A stretch of DNA of 64,000 bases from Anatilimnocola aggregata (lineage in GTDB: Bacteria; Planctomycetota; Planctomycetia; Pirellulales; Pirellulaceae): assembly GCF_007747655.1 (NCBI RefSeq), contig NZ_CP036274.1, positions 1,488,001-1,552,000 on the forward strand, read 5' to 3'. Under the pieces are notes generated by a model. That model was given only the letters and a program-made list of their open reading frames with translations, ran no database searches and was not told the DNA's origin. A program made the position numbers and the translations under genes. Every line of letters starts with the position of its first letter. Within the stretch, counting starts at the first letter, position 1. Positions 1 through 10,275 of this stretch are shown one piece after another.

Positions 1-106
1 CGTGGCTGTTGTTTGGCCAGTGCCCGCTATAATCGCGAGCAAGCAACGAATAACCCGGAAACTAATTTTCCCTTGATTGACAGCGTTCGACGAAGGAACT
101 GCCGCC

Positions 107-751
107 ATGAATTGCCCCTCTTGCCAAGCTGAGATGCCAGCCGACGCTCTGTTTTGTGCCAAGTGCGGGCAACGACTGAACGATTCGGTGCCAACCGGGG
201 CCACTGGTCCAGCGCCAACTCCTATGGATCGCCTTAAAGGGCGCGGTGCTGCGCCAGATGAGCCCGAAACACACCTGTGGGCTGGCGGGTTCTCCCCCAA
301 GGCGATGATCGGACATTGGCTGCTGGCGGCACTGGTGACGGTGGCCGGGATTATTGCAGGGGTACTCTTCGCCATTCCCACAGCCGGCGCCATCTGGCTG
401 TTTGTCGGGCTGGGGTCAGTTGCCTTGTGGGGCGGTCTGTTTCTCTACTATCTCTATCTGCGGTTTGGCATGAGTTACGAACTGACCAGCCAGCGGTTGG
501 TGCACAAAGTGGGGATTCTCAGCCAGTCGACAAACCGTATTGAAGTGATTGATGTCGACGACGTGTCTTACCATCAGACGTTTATCGAGCGGATGCTGGG
601 GGTGGGGACTATTAAGATTCTGTCGACTGATACATCGGACCCAAAGCTGGTGATCCGGGGCATCGACGAGGTGAAGCGGATTGCGAACATGATTGACAAC
701 GTGCGGCGCGACGAACGGCGGCGGCGGGGAATGTATATCGAGACGGTTTAA
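107..751 (+). CDS. Zinc-ribbon and PH-domain membrane protein
   Basis: Function unknown; most likely a membrane-anchored bacterial PH (bPH2/DUF304-like) protein. The N-terminus has a double CxxC zinc ribbon (CPSC near residues 3-6, CAKCG near 17-21). A Pro/Gly-rich linker follows, then two hydrophobic segments (about residues 67-90 and 94-118). The C-terminal soluble part from about residue 120 has the PH-like pattern 'YELTSQRLVHKVGIL...TIKILSTDT' and ends in a cluster of arginines. An in-frame TTG start exists at 77, but the ATG at 107 was chosen because an AAGGA ribosome-binding site sits 9 nt upstream. The gene stands alone; the 219 nt to the next gene show nothing clear. Confidence 0.8.
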   Translation: MNCPSCQAEMPADALFCAKCGQRLNDSVPTGATGPAPTPMDRLKGRGAAPDEPETHLWAGGFSPKAMIGHWLLAALVTVAGIIAGVLFAIPTAGAIWLFVGLGSVALWGGLFLYYLYLRFGMSYELTSQRLVHKVGILSQSTNRIEVIDVDDVSYHQTFIERMLGVGTIKILSTDTSDPKLVIRGIDEVKRIANMIDNVRRDERRRRGMYIETV

Positions 752-970
752 GGTTGGGGGTGAAGCGTTGGGAAGTGCTAGCGGCGCGGATCGCGAGATT
801 TGAGCCAGAGTGAGAAGCGAATCGAATGGTGCAAACGAGGGGCAAGTGCCGATAATCCGGACAACTTCACGCAAAGTTCATGGAAATGCAATTGCTAGGC
901 GTTTGACGAGCGTCCGCGAATAGTAGATACTCAGGAGCGGTGACCAGGCAGTTCTGGAGTTTAGGTTTCG

Positions 971-1405
971 ATGCAATCGCGGCACTTACGAGCAACGGCG
1001 TTTCTCTGTCTCGCCATTCTGGCGGCGGACACGATCGTTGCACAACTGCCGCATTCGCATGGTTCGCACGAGACCTGCACTCATCAAGCTTGCCAGCCTA
1101 AGTCGTGCACAGCGCATCAACACGAGCACAGTTGCGGGCACCATCAATGCAGCGATCGTGCTCCGGTCGAGAAGACCGCCGATGGAATGCCGGCTGATAC
1201 GAAAACAGGTCCGGTCGAGCCCAACGTACCCTGCGACCACTGCACACTCTGTCGCCATCAATCGCAAGCGGCACTGCCATGCACGTTGGTGCCGGCAGTC
1301 ACAATTCAATTGTTCTGTGCTCCCGTGTCAACTCGGCGCGAGTCGCAGATCGCTTCGCTTACACCGCGCGTCTATCAAGGGCGCGGTCCTCCCAGCAGGC
1401 TGTAA
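971..1405 (+). CDS. Small secreted His/Cys-rich protein
   Basis: I do not recognise the family. The 144-aa product starts with a signal-peptide-like segment (about residues 1-24, hydrophobic, ending near 'DTIVAQ'). It then has an unusually dense His/Cys region between about residues 28 and 95, including HxH, CGHHQC and a CxxCxxC-like 'CDHCTLC'. This composition is typical of exported proteins that bind transition metals, so periplasmic metal binding is the best inference. The C-terminal 45 residues are ordinary and basic. It lies 147 nt before a DUF1559 gene that carries an Asp/His/Glu-rich loop; the two may respond to the same metal. The reading frame could be chance, but the signal peptide followed by a metal-type composition argues that it is real. 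Confidence 0.6.
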   Translation: MQSRHLRATAFLCLAILAADTIVAQLPHSHGSHETCTHQACQPKSCTAHQHEHSCGHHQCSDRAPVEKTADGMPADTKTGPVEPNVPCDHCTLCRHQSQAALPCTLVPAVTIQLFCAPVSTRRESQIASLTPRVYQGRGPPSRL

Positions 1406-1552
1406 CCTCAGTCGAACCTTCGGCTCATCGATGGTCGTGCTTAAGGCGCGTCGATAGCCGGCACTGATTGTTCAGCCTTTTTCCAGCGACGCACCGACTT
1501 GGACTTTGTTCCAGTCGAGGAGTGAATCGCTTTTTGCCGGGAGTATGAGACG

Positions 1553-2485
1553 ATGTTGCGTCACCGTTTGCGCGGTTTCACACTGGTGGAACTGTTGGTC
1601 GTTATTGCCATTATTGGCGTCCTCATGGCGCTGCTGTTGCCTGCGGTTCAAGCCGCTCGCGAAGCAGCCCGTAGTGCCCAGTGCAAAAACAACGTTCGCC
1701 AGATCGGTCTGGCCTTGCACAACTACCACGATACTTACGACCGACTTCCCCCCGGTTGGATTGCCGATGCACCCGAAGGAACGCCCGGCTGGGGCTGGAC
1801 CGTGAGCATTCTGCCACAACTCGAACAGACGCCGCTGCAGAACCTGGTGAATCGCAATCTGCCGATCTCGCATGCCGCGAATCAGCAGGCGCGCGAGCAA
1901 GTGCTGAACCTGCTCCTCTGCCCATCTGACCCCAGTCCCAAGCGGTTCCTGCTTGGGTCGGGTGGCGACCATGACGATCACGACCATGACCATGATCACG
2001 AAGATGAAGAGCACGAAGACGAACACGAGGAGGATGGGGCCGTTCATCGGCACTCGATCGACGACGGCACGCCGTTGTTCTCGGTCTCGCGCTCGAACTA
2101 CATCGGCATGTTCGGCTCGAATGAAGTGGAAGACGATCCGGCAGCTGGCAACGGCGCGTTCGCTTTCCTCAGCCAAACCCGCTTTGCCAGCATCACCGAC
2201 GGCTTAAGCAACACGCTGCTTGTGGGTGAACGTCACGGCCGCTTTGGCGGCAGTATGTGGCAAGGCGTGGTGCCGACGGCCAACGAAGGAATGCTCCGCA
2301 TCGTCGGTGTAGCCGATCACACCCCGAATCACCACGACCATCACTTCGACGATTTCACTAGTTTCCATCCTGGCGGTACGCACTTTGTCATGGGCGATGG
2401 CTCGGTTCGCCGCATCGACGATCACATCGATCTGGGCGTCTATCAAGGCATGGCGACGATTGGCGGCGGCGAAATTTCGCAGTGA
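1553..2485 (+). CDS. DUF1559 prepilin-like protein with acidic/His-rich loop
   Basis: This is a member of the large planctomycete DUF1559 family, which has a type IV pilin-like N-terminus and unknown function. Residues 4-30 hold the prepilin peptidase site ([18 protein letters not shown]) with Glu at position 5 of the mature form. The DUF1559 signature '[25 protein letters not shown]' type follows at about 40-62, and a C-terminal '[16 protein letters not shown]' motif is present. Unusual for the family, about residues 136-168 form a loop made almost only of Asp, His and Glu, and a second His-rich stretch (HHDHH) lies near residue 262. Such loops usually bind divalent metals. The stop lies 9 nt from the convergent kinase gene. 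Confidence 0.9.
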   Translation: MLRHRLRGFTLVELLVVIAIIGVLMALLLPAVQAAREAARSAQCKNNVRQIGLALHNYHDTYDRLPPGWIADAPEGTPGWGWTVSILPQLEQTPLQNLVNRNLPISHAANQQAREQVLNLLLCPSDPSPKRFLLGSGGDHDDHDHDHDHEDEEHEDEHEEDGAVHRHSIDDGTPLFSVSRSNYIGMFGSNEVEDDPAAGNGAFAFLSQTRFASITDGLSNTLLVGERHGRFGGSMWQGVVPTANEGMLRIVGVADHTPNHHDHHFDDFTSFHPGGTHFVMGDGSVRRIDDHIDLGVYQGMATIGGGEISQ

Positions 2486-2494
2486 GCCTGCACG

Positions 2495-3373
2495 TCACAC
2501 AGTATCCGAGTTCACCGGCTTCAGCGTCTTGACGATTACGTCGAACGAAACTGGCCGGGCATTGGGGTCCGCTTGAATGCACTGCATGATCGTGCGGGCC
2601 AGCGTGCGGTTTAGGTTGGGGACAAGCTCGAGAATCTCTTGCGGCGGCTTCGCATCGTGCTGCAGAGCACCCTTGCCCGTCGTGTCGCCCGAAGGCCAGG
2701 GGAACTCGCCGGCGCACAGTTGATAGGCGGTCACGCCGAATGAGAAGATGTCGACGCGATGGTCGGTTGTTTTGCGGCGAACAATCTCGGGGGCCATATA
2801 GAGCGGAGTCCCCGTGCGATTGCCAGGGAGCCAATACTCTTTCTGATTGGGCACCGTGAGTCCAAAGTCGATGAGCTTGAGCGATTTGCAGTCGGGCGCG
2901 ACGATAAAGTTGCGCGGGCAAATGTCGCGGTGAATGAAGCCCGCCTTGTGCACCGCATCGAGGGCTTCGGCCATCTCGCGCACCAATTCATGATGATGCC
3001 CCACGAGCTTCAATTCGCCCTGCTTAAGCAGTACGTTCATGCCGAGGCCGGGAACGAACTCCATCAGGATGTATTGCCGGCCATCTTTGGCGGTGCCGTG
3101 TTCGAACGTATCGACAATCCGCGGATGCTTCAGCTGCGCCGCGATCTTCCCTTCGCTGGGCTTGTTGAGACCCTTGAAGCGAGCTTCGAAGACAGCGGTC
3201 TTTTCGGTGTCGAGAATCTTGAGCCCCACCGTTTTGCCGGTGGTGTGATCGAGGGCCATGTGAAAATTCGACATGGTGCCGTTGATCGCTTCGCGCAAGA
3301 TCTGAAAGCGCTCGCCGATGTCGGTTCGCTTGTCCGCGAACATACCGCGGAGTGAATCGAAGATACTGGCCAT
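2495..3373 (-). CDS. Ser/Thr protein kinase (single domain)
   Basis: A compact 292-aa eukaryotic-like kinase without a transmembrane segment or C-terminal sensor, so probably cytoplasmic. Visible motifs are the ATP-anchoring lysine in 'VGLKIL', the catalytic loop 'HRDICPRN', the 'DFG' metal site and the 'APEIV' activation-segment end. The glycine-rich loop is degenerate ('AINGTMSNFHMAL' where GxGxxG is usual), but the HRD, N and DFG residues are intact, so activity is likely. The start at 3373 was chosen because the kinase fold begins shortly after it; an extension to 3505 would add 44 basic low-complexity residues. It runs convergent to the DUF1559 gene. Confidence 0.85.
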   Translation of the reverse strand: MASIFDSLRGMFADKRTDIGERFQILREAINGTMSNFHMALDHTTGKTVGLKILDTEKTAVFEARFKGLNKPSEGKIAAQLKHPRIVDTFEHGTAKDGRQYILMEFVPGLGMNVLLKQGELKLVGHHHELVREMAEALDAVHKAGFIHRDICPRNFIVAPDCKSLKLIDFGLTVPNQKEYWLPGNRTGTPLYMAPEIVRRKTTDHRVDIFSFGVTAYQLCAGEFPWPSGDTTGKGALQHDAKPPQEILELVPNLNRTLARTIMQCIQADPNARPVSFDVIVKTLKPVNSDTV

Positions 3374-3541
3374 AGAAGAGAGTGGTGCGCTTGCGCGCGA
3401 TAAGCGTTGCCTCTGTTGCCGGGCGAGCGTTCCGTTGGCAGTCGCTCGGCAAGCGTCCGTGCTATTCCTATCTTTCACTCTAGGCTGGCGCAGGCTGCTG
3501 AACAAGCGTGGTTCGCGCGCGGTATCTTCAACCAGTCTTCA

Positions 3542-4588
3542 TCACACCATCACCGCCCGGTGCGTCGTTTCATAGGTGCTGAGCACTGCTTCCGGTCGCT
3601 GGGTGAGGTTGATTTCGCGGAAGGCTTCGCTGCAGACGAGGAAGGCATCGACAATTTGCGGGTCGAAGTGGCGGCCCGCTTGTTCGCCGATCATCTGCAC
3701 CGCCTGCTCGTGCGGGAAGGCATCTTTATAGACTCGCTTGGTCGTCAGCGCGTCGTAGACATCGGCCACAGCCACAATGCGGCCGCAGAGGGGAATGTCT
3801 TTGCCGGCTAGCCCCTGAGGATAGCCGGTGCCATCGAACTTTTCGTGATGCGTGAGGGCAATATCGCGGGCCATGCGAAGGAATTTGGCACCGGGATACT
3901 TGTCGAGCGCTGCCTGCAGCGTGTCGGCCCCGATCTTTGTATGCCGCTTCATCACGTCGAACTCTTCCGGCGTGAAACGACCCGGCTTGAGGAGGATTGC
4001 GTCGGGAATGCCGACCTTACCAATATCGTGCAGCGGGCTGGTCTGCTGAATGAGGTGGATGAACTCGCGGTCGATCTCCACTTGGAACATCCCCTGCTGA
4101 TATAAATACCGCGCCAAGCAACCGCAGTACTTTTGCACGCGCTCGAGATGTTCGCCGGTATCGGTATCGCGACTTTCGGCAAGGCGGGCTAGCGCAAAGA
4201 TCGTGACGTCGCGGGTTTCTAATCCCAAGATTCGTTCGCCCGCGCGAACGCGCAGGATCAACTCCGGCGGATGAAACGGCTTGACGATAAAGTCGTCGGC
4301 CCCAGCCGCCAGTCCCTGAACGATCTCGTCGTTGCGACGGTGACTGGTGAGGAGCACGAAATAGATGTATTGCTCGAACTCGCCGCTGCGTACCGCGCGG
4401 CATAGTTCGAGGCCGGTCATGCCGGGCATATCCCAATCGCTGATGACGAGACGAACGGGATGCTGACGCAGGGTTTCGAGTGCTTCGCGACCATTGCTGG
4501 CCGTGATCACTTCGAACCCCGAACGCTTGAGCGTGTGCTCGAGCATCGCGAGTGCGATTTCGTCGTCGTCGACAATTAATGCAAGCAT
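3542..4588 (-). CDS. Response regulator with HD-GYP c-di-GMP phosphodiesterase domain
   Basis: RpfG-type regulator of 348 aa. Residues 1-120 are a receiver domain with the acidic pocket DDD (7-9), probable phosphoacceptor Asp51 in 'DWDMPG' and Lys103 in 'VKPF'. Residues about 125-330 are an HD-GYP domain with the HD pair at 187-188 (HDIGK), HHE at 247-249 and the 'DGTGYP' signature at 252-257, all needed for metal binding and c-di-GMP hydrolysis. It lies 38 nt downstream of the Amt-histidine kinase gene on the same strand and is its obvious partner: phosphotransfer from the kinase's HPt would set c-di-GMP turnover according to ammonium. Confidence 0.93.
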   Translation of the reverse strand: MLALIVDDDEIALAMLEHTLKRSGFEVITASNGREALETLRQHPVRLVISDWDMPGMTGLELCRAVRSGEFEQYIYFVLLTSHRRNDEIVQGLAAGADDFIVKPFHPPELILRVRAGERILGLETRDVTIFALARLAESRDTDTGEHLERVQKYCGCLARYLYQQGMFQVEIDREFIHLIQQTSPLHDIGKVGIPDAILLKPGRFTPEEFDVMKRHTKIGADTLQAALDKYPGAKFLRMARDIALTHHEKFDGTGYPQGLAGKDIPLCGRIVAVADVYDALTTKRVYKDAFPHEQAVQMIGEQAGRHFDPQIVDAFLVCSEAFREINLTQRPEAVLSTYETTHRAVMV

Positions 4589-4626
4589 ATCTGTCCTGCC
4601 CCAGATACTCTTCCGTAAAACAACAC

Positions 4627-7600
4627 TTAGGCAACGCCCGATTCAGTGACCAGGCTTCTCTGTAACTGTTCGAGCGCCGATTCCGTTTGCGTCGCCGCCT
4701 GTCGAAGTTCGACAAGCAGCGCCGGTAGCTCCGTGGTCTCGCGTCGCTTGGCGAGATCTTCCAACCCGCGGGCCACAATCAGCAATTGATGGGCTTCCAG
4801 GTTGGCTGACATCCCGGCGAGGGCGTGGGCCGCTCGCGAGAGTGCTTCGAAATCTGTCTGGTCCGCCGCGGCCACAATGCTCATGACATCGGCGGGAATC
4901 CGGACCAAAGCCTTACCAAGCACACGCTGCAAGAAGCTGTCGTCATGCATGCAACGGGCGCGAAGTGGAGGCACATCCACGACGGCAATCACCGGTGCCT
5001 GGCTGTCAGCTTCGGGAACTGCGGCCAAAGTCGCGGCGACTTCGACTTTTCCTTCAACCGCTCCTTCTGCTGGTCGATCGATTTGAGCTAGCAGGTTCTC
5101 AATCGCGTCAATCAGCGTGGTGGGATTGATCGGTTTCGTAACGTAGCCATCCATGCCCGCCGCGAGACAACGTTCACGATCGCCGGCAACTGCGTTGGCA
5201 GTTAGCGCGATGATCGGTAGCCGTTTTTGGTTGTCGTCTTTGGCTTCGTTTGTGCGGATGGCACGAGTCGTTTCAAACCCATCCATCTCCGGCATCTGGC
5301 AATCCATCAGCACCAGATCGAAAACTTGCTTCTGAACTTCATCGAAGGCCCAGCGGCCATTCGAGACGAGTTGGCAATCGAAGCCGGCCGCGGCCAGAAT
5401 CTCCGAGACCACTTGTTGATTCACTTCGTTGTCTTCGGCGACCAGGATCTTCGTATCCCGCTTTTTTGCCGGTTTACTTCGCACAGGGGCGTTGAGCGGC
5501 TTCGTACTACTTGCGCGTTGGGGGCCGAACATCTCGACCACGATATCGAACAGCTTCGATTGGCGAACTGGCTTCGGCAAGCAGGCCGAAAGGCCTGACC
5601 GAGCGAGCCGAGGATCGTCGAACAGCGTGCCCGAAGAGCTGAGCATCACCAGGCGCGCCGCTTCGTAGTCGGTATTCAGACGAATGGCTCGGGCTAACTC
5701 GAGTCCGTCCATGCCGGGCATGTTAAAGTCGAGCAGCACGAGTTGGAACGGACGATTTTGGCTCTTGCCCATCGCCAGTTTTTCGAGTGCTTCGCGGCCG
5801 CCGCAGACACTTTCGAGCGCGAGGCCCCAGCTGCCGAATTGTTCGTGTAGGAGCTCGCGATTGGTCTGGTTGTCGTCGACGGCCAGCACGCGAATGTTGG
5901 CCAGTTCTTGCGGCATGATCAGCCGGCGCTGTTGCTCTAGCGGTTGCTTCTTCAGCGGCAATGTGAACCAGAATTGCGAACCCTTGTTGAGCACGCTGTT
6001 GACGCCGATTTCGCCGCCAAAGAGTCCGACGAGTTCGCGGCAAATCGCCAGGCCGAGCCCGGTGCCGCCGTACTTGCGCGTCGTCGAAATATCGACTTGC
6101 GAGAACGAGCGGAACAATCGGTCAGTCCGATCGGCGGGAATGCCGATGCCGGTATCTTCGACACAGAAGCGAATCTGCACGTGCTCTTCGCCGCCATCTG
6201 GTTGCTTCTCATCGAGCGTGGCTCGCAGCACCACTTGCCCACGCGTCGTGAACTTGAGCGCGTTGTTGAGCAGGTTGACGACGATCTGCCTCAGCCGGTC
6301 GGGATCGCCATGCACACTGGCCGGCAACTCGGGACAGATGTGACAGACGAGCTCTAGCCCCTTGTCGGCGGCCCGTTCGGCGAACAGTTCGGCGGTGTCT
6401 TCGAGCAGAGCGTGCAGATCGAAATCGGTATGATCGAGTTCCAGCTTACCGGCTTCGATCTTTGAGAAATCGAGAATGTCGTTGACCAATGTCAGCAGCG
6501 TATCGGCCGAGTTCTTCGCCACGCGGGCATAGCGCTGCTGCTGCTGAGACATGTGCGTCCCTTGCAGCAGTTCGAGCATGCCGATCACACCATTGAGCGG
6601 CGTGCGAATCTCGTGGCTCATGCGGGCGAGGAATTCACTCTTCGCCGAGCTGGCGGCAAGCGCCGCTTCTTTCTGTTGAATCAGTTCCTGCCCTTGCTTC
6701 CGCTCGCTGATGTCTTCGACGGTGCCTTCGTAGTACTTCAGATTGCCCTGCGCATCGCGAATGACGCGGGCATTCTCCGAAATCCAAATCACCTTGCCAT
6801 CGGCGCGAAAGACTTGCGACTCGAAATTCCGCACCACACCTTCTGCTTTAATTTGATCGGCGAAGTCTTGCCGGCGCTTCGGGTCGACATACAACTGATG
6901 CTGAATATCGCGAATCGCCTTCTGCATATCGCCAACCGACTCGTAGCCATAGATCCGCGCGAGCGTGGGATTCGCACTCAAGTACTGACCATCGGGAGTC
7001 GTTTGAAAAATTCCTTCGACCGCGTTCTCGAAAATGCTGCGATACTTCTCTTCGGCCGTCCGCAGGGCTTGCATCACTTCTTCGCGACTCCGAATTTCAT
7101 CTTGAGCCCGCTCGACGACGCGATTGTATTGCAGGGCAATCTGCCCCACTTCAGTGTGCGGTTCTACTTCCACAGCCCGCGTGAAGTCTCCCGTCAAACG
7201 CTGATCTTCCATCTCGTGCAGCAGATCGACCAGCGGAGTCGACGCTTGATGTTCCGAGTGATTGAGTCCAGCCAACTCTTCGGCCGCTGTGACTCGCAAC
7301 CGCATCAGGCGATTCACGCCGAAGAGCACGACATAGCCAAATCCCAAACCCCAAGCGAGGCAGGTGAGCACACCGGCACTTTGAATCAGCAGTTGCCAAC
7401 CGCGCGAGCCACTCTCAAAGGTCGACACATCGCCGAACAGCGCCACGGCCAATGTGCCCCAAGCGCCGCAGAAGCCATGCACCGGCACAGCACCCACCGC
7501 ATCGTCAATTTTGAATCGTTCCAATTGCCACGCGACAAACACGCTCAGCGCTCCGCCGATGGCACCAATGGCCAAGGCCGCGGCAGGGTCCACGATATTG

Positions 7601-8436
7601 CAACTGGCAGTCACCGAAACTAATCCGGCGAGCACACCGTTCATCAGCAGAGGCACATCGGGCCGGCGCAGCATGGGCCAGGCAACCGCGAGTGCGGCAA
7701 TACCCCCCGTGGCAGCAGCCAGGTTTGTATTGAGCAGAATCGTCGGAATCGAGGCATTCACGGCGAACGTGCTGCCCCCGTTAAAGCCGAACCAACCGAA
7801 CCACAGCAAGAACACGCCGAGCGTTGTCAGCGGCAAATTGAAACCATGAATCGGCGGCTTGCCTGGCTCGAACTGTCCCTGCCGTTTACCCAGGACCAGG
7901 ATTGCAGCCAGCGACAACCAGCCACCCAGCGAGTGAACCACTGTTGAACCGGCAAAGTCGATGAAGCCGAGCTTCCGCAACCAACCGAAGCTGTCGGTTC
8001 CCGGCAATCCGCCCCAAGCCCAGTGGCCAAAGATCGGATAGAAGAGTCCGCTCACGAGGACGCTGATCACGACATAGGACGAGAACCGCATCCGTTCGGC
8101 AACCGCGCCGCTGATGATCGTGGTGCTCGTTCCGCAGAAGACCAACTGAAAGAAGAGGAACGACAGCAACCAATAGCCACTGCCGCTTTCCGGCAGAAAG
8201 TGATCGGTTCCAAACAGCCCGTAATAACTGGTGCCGAACATCAGGCCGAAGCCCACGGCCCAATACAGCAAACTGGCGATACAGAAGTCGAACAGATTTT
8301 TGATCGCGACGTTAATGCTGTTCTTGGCCCGGACCAAACCGGTTTCCAAGCAACAGAAGCCCGCTTGCATGAGCATCACCAGGCAAGCGCACAACAGCAT
8401 CCAGACGCAGTCGGCGAGTGATTCAGTGGCAGTCAT
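4627..8436 (-). CDS. Ammonium transporter-hybrid histidine kinase fusion (Amt-PAS-HK-REC-REC-HPt)
   Basis: A 1269-aa fusion. Residues 1-380 are an Amt/Mep/Rh channel with 11 or so membrane segments; the twin pore histidines are present (His168 in 'STVVHSLGG', His320 in '[10 protein letters not shown]') and so is Asp160. A linker with HAMP-like features (about 405-455) leads to PAS (460-580), HisKA with His608 (SHEIRTP), a HATPase with 'DTGIGIP' (761-767) and 'GGTGLGL' (790-796), REC1 with Asp903, REC2 with Asp1045, and HPt with His1204 ('HALAGMS'). All phosphorelay residues are therefore intact. Amt-kinase fusions are known from planctomycetes (Kuenenia Ks-Amt5), where the Amt part acts as an ammonium sensor. 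This copy has a full relay and sits with an HD-GYP regulator. No strong ribosome-binding site is seen before the ATG. Confidence 0.95.
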   Translation of the reverse strand: MTATESLADCVWMLLCACLVMLMQAGFCCLETGLVRAKNSINVAIKNLFDFCIASLLYWAVGFGLMFGTSYYGLFGTDHFLPESGSGYWLLSFLFFQLVFCGTSTTIISGAVAERMRFSSYVVISVLVSGLFYPIFGHWAWGGLPGTDSFGWLRKLGFIDFAGSTVVHSLGGWLSLAAILVLGKRQGQFEPGKPPIHGFNLPLTTLGVFLLWFGWFGFNGGSTFAVNASIPTILLNTNLAAATGGIAALAVAWPMLRRPDVPLLMNGVLAGLVSVTASCNIVDPAAALAIGAIGGALSVFVAWQLERFKIDDAVGAVPVHGFCGAWGTLAVALFGDVSTFESGSRGWQLLIQSAGVLTCLAWGLGFGYVVLFGVNRLMRLRVTAAEELAGLNHSEHQASTPLVDLLHEMEDQRLTGDFTRAVEVEPHTEVGQIALQYNRVVERAQDEIRSREEVMQALRTAEEKYRSIFENAVEGIFQTTPDGQYLSANPTLARIYGYESVGDMQKAIRDIQHQLYVDPKRRQDFADQIKAEGVVRNFESQVFRADGKVIWISENARVIRDAQGNLKYYEGTVEDISERKQGQELIQQKEAALAASSAKSEFLARMSHEIRTPLNGVIGMLELLQGTHMSQQQQRYARVAKNSADTLLTLVNDILDFSKIEAGKLELDHTDFDLHALLEDTAELFAERAADKGLELVCHICPELPASVHGDPDRLRQIVVNLLNNALKFTTRGQVVLRATLDEKQPDGGEEHVQIRFCVEDTGIGIPADRTDRLFRSFSQVDISTTRKYGGTGLGLAICRELVGLFGGEIGVNSVLNKGSQFWFTLPLKKQPLEQQRRLIMPQELANIRVLAVDDNQTNRELLHEQFGSWGLALESVCGGREALEKLAMGKSQNRPFQLVLLDFNMPGMDGLELARAIRLNTDYEAARLVMLSSSGTLFDDPRLARSGLSACLPKPVRQSKLFDIVVEMFGPQRASSTKPLNAPVRSKPAKKRDTKILVAEDNEVNQQVVSEILAAAGFDCQLVSNGRWAFDEVQKQVFDLVLMDCQMPEMDGFETTRAIRTNEAKDDNQKRLPIIALTANAVAGDRERCLAAGMDGYVTKPINPTTLIDAIENLLAQIDRPAEGAVEGKVEVAATLAAVPEADSQAPVIAVVDVPPLRARCMHDDSFLQRVLGKALVRIPADVMSIVAAADQTDFEALSRAAHALAGMSANLEAHQLLIVARGLEDLAKRRETTELPALLVELRQAATQTESALEQLQRSLVTESGVA

Positions 8437-8767
8437 GGATATAGACCAAATCGTGAGGTGACGACCGGATCCCTACCGCCAAGTGGAATGCCGAGCCAAT
8501 AGTCGTTTAGGTAAAAGTCAACCAATTCTTCAAGGCGAAATCTTCAAGCTCGCAACCCTAGCTTGTGGATAGCCGCAAGGGTGGATTTTCTCCCAAAGCA
8601 GCCCCGACAAACGTGCGGTCGTAACGCCTGCAACGATTACTTCCCTCCCACCGGCTGATTGACCCAGCAATTGCAGCAGATATCGTGGGACATATTCCGT
8701 GGCCATGTCCGCGGTTTACTGCCCTGTTATGGTCCCCACCTCGGTTCCTCTCCTGGAGATGACTCGC

Positions 8768-9535
8768 ATGACTGTTTCGCGCCGCGCCCTATTATTGGCC
8801 CTGCTCTTCGCAGGCGCTCTACTCCCCGCTTCGCTCGTCGGCCAAGAAGCCAAGACTGAAGTTAAGGCCGAAGCGAAAGCTGAAGCCAAGCCCAACGACG
8901 CCGTCGTTCCCGTTCCCAAAGAAGGGGGCTGGATGATGCGCCACGAGAACTTCAATAAGCGAGTCAAGGAAGGGAAAGTCGACCTGCTGCTGATCGGCGA
9001 CTCCATCACCCAAGGCTGGGAAGGTGCCGGCAAGAAGGTGTGGGAAGAGTTCTATGCCAAGCGGAATGCCGTGAACCTCGGCATCGGTGGCGACCGCACC
9101 CAGCACGTCCTTTGGCGGCTCGACCACGGCAACATCGACGGCATCAAGCCGAAGGCAGCCGTCCTGATGATCGGCACCAATAACTCGGGCAGCAACAGCT
9201 CCGAACAAATTGCCGAAGGGGTGAAGGCCATTGTCGACAAGCTCAAGACCAAGCTTCCCGAGACCAAGATCCTCGTCCTGGCTGTCTTCCCGCGCGGTGC
9301 CAACAAAGACGACCCCCGCCGCAAGGTCAACACGGCTGCCAACGAGATCATCGCCAAGCTGGCCGACGACAAGCAGGTCTTCTTTCTCGACATCGGGCCC
9401 AAGTTCGTCGCCGAAGATGGCACCCTCAGCAAAGAAATCATGCCCGACCTGCTCCACCTCAACGAGAAGAGCTATCGCATCTGGGCCGATTCGATCGAAG
9501 GCAAGCTTGCCCAACTGATGGGCGAGAAGTCCTAG
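8768..9535 (+). CDS. Exported SGNH/GDSL-family esterase
   Basis: A 255-aa secreted hydrolase resembling the platelet-activating-factor acetylhydrolase-like GDSL group. A signal peptide occupies about residues 1-26 (RR followed by a hydrophobic run, cleavage near 'LVGQ'), and a Lys/Ala/Glu-rich linker follows (28-42). The catalytic blocks are visible: 'IGDSITQGW' with Ser79, 'NLGIGGDRTQ' (block II Gly), 'IGTNNSGSN' (block III Asn) and 'DLLHLN' near residues 238-243 (Asp/His). The ATG at 8768 was preferred over the ATGs at 8699 and 8759 because GGAG lies 9 nt upstream and the signal peptide then starts properly. The substrate is unknown; planctomycetes often use these on acylated or acetylated polysaccharides. 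A strong hairpin follows the stop. Confidence 0.88.
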   Translation: MTVSRRALLLALLFAGALLPASLVGQEAKTEVKAEAKAEAKPNDAVVPVPKEGGWMMRHENFNKRVKEGKVDLLLIGDSITQGWEGAGKKVWEEFYAKRNAVNLGIGGDRTQHVLWRLDHGNIDGIKPKAAVLMIGTNNSGSNSSEQIAEGVKAIVDKLKTKLPETKILVLAVFPRGANKDDPRRKVNTAANEIIAKLADDKQVFFLDIGPKFVAEDGTLSKEIMPDLLHLNEKSYRIWADSIEGKLAQLMGEKS

Positions 9536-9556
9536 TCATTCGCTGGCAATCCTTCG

Positions 9557-9580
9557 CCACCGCCCCTGCGGCGGTGGTTT
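9557..9580 (+). terminator. Hairpin terminator after the SGNH esterase gene
   Basis: A perfect 8-bp stem, CCACCGCC/GGCGGTGG, with a 5-nt loop begins 21 nt after the stop codon and is followed by a T-rich stretch (TTTATTGGCTTTT). This is a good intrinsic terminator for the gene to its left. Confidence 0.75.
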
Positions 9581-10183
9581 ATTGGCTTTTGCCCTACCCG
9601 GTGGCTTAGTGGCGACGAACCGTCCCTTGAGCCCGCACTCAATGCTCTGTGGGAACCGATCGCCCATCGCGCCACTCTCTCTTCGTTGCCGTCACTTTCT
9701 GGCCGAATAGTGCCTGAAATTTCGGAAATTCTCCCTTGTGGAAACTTTTGCGAATCACCAACCAGTTGCCCAGCATCGACTTGCGCGAATGCTGGCAGGA
9801 AATTTCCATAATTCTCGTTTTCGCGCATTCGACAATCCGTTACCAGCCTTTGACTTACGCACATTTGCAGCCGAAAAGTTTCAGATTCAATTTCCAGAAT
9901 GGCTCGTTTTGCACTCAGCCCCGCTGGTAACCTGGCTCAACTTCTGACCCATTCGCCAATCCCACAAGGCGAAACTCGACGCCATAGTCAACAGCCACTC
10001 ATTACTGACTTACGTCGAACTTTCGCCACCACAATACGCAATTTGTGTGCCATTCATCACAAAATTCTACCGAATTTTCAAAGATCTCCCGCTCTACTTA
10101 GATGCGCGACCAGGGACTAGTCTGGTCACTGTTACCAAGGTTTTGTAACCATTCACGCTGGCAAACCAGCTGCGGCGGGGTCG
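9581..10183. other. Gene-free stretch
   Basis: About 600 nt with no convincing reading frame. It is more AT-rich than its surroundings, and the frames that stay open for 60-70 codons have no ribosome-binding site and no recognisable protein sequence. It runs into the inverted-repeat area starting at 10184. Confidence 0.5.
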
Positions 10184-10245
10184 GGAGGTTTTTCGGGCCA
10201 GTTGACCCTGTCTTCAGCCGCCCGGCGACGGCCCGAAAATCCTCC
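10184..10245. repeat. Imperfect inverted repeat, 16-nt arms
   Basis: Arms 10184-10199 (GGAGGTTTTTCGGGCC) and 10230-10245 (GGCCCGAAAATCCTCC) pair with one mismatch around a 30-nt GC-rich centre. Pairing continues outward more weakly. It sits beside a second, larger inverted repeat, so the area 10184-10451 looks like a compact non-coding repeat element. Confidence 0.65.
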
Positions 10246-10275
10246 TGACGCCAAACGTGCGAATCCCGCAACTTT

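Noticed and set aside
6553-7623. Plus-strand frame opposite the Amt-kinase gene
   Set aside because: Shadow frame; the minus strand encodes conserved PAS and Amt motifs.
9738-10120. Small plus-strand frames (about 70 codons)
   Set aside because: No ribosome site, no recognisable sequence, overlapping each other in a gene-free AT-richer stretch.
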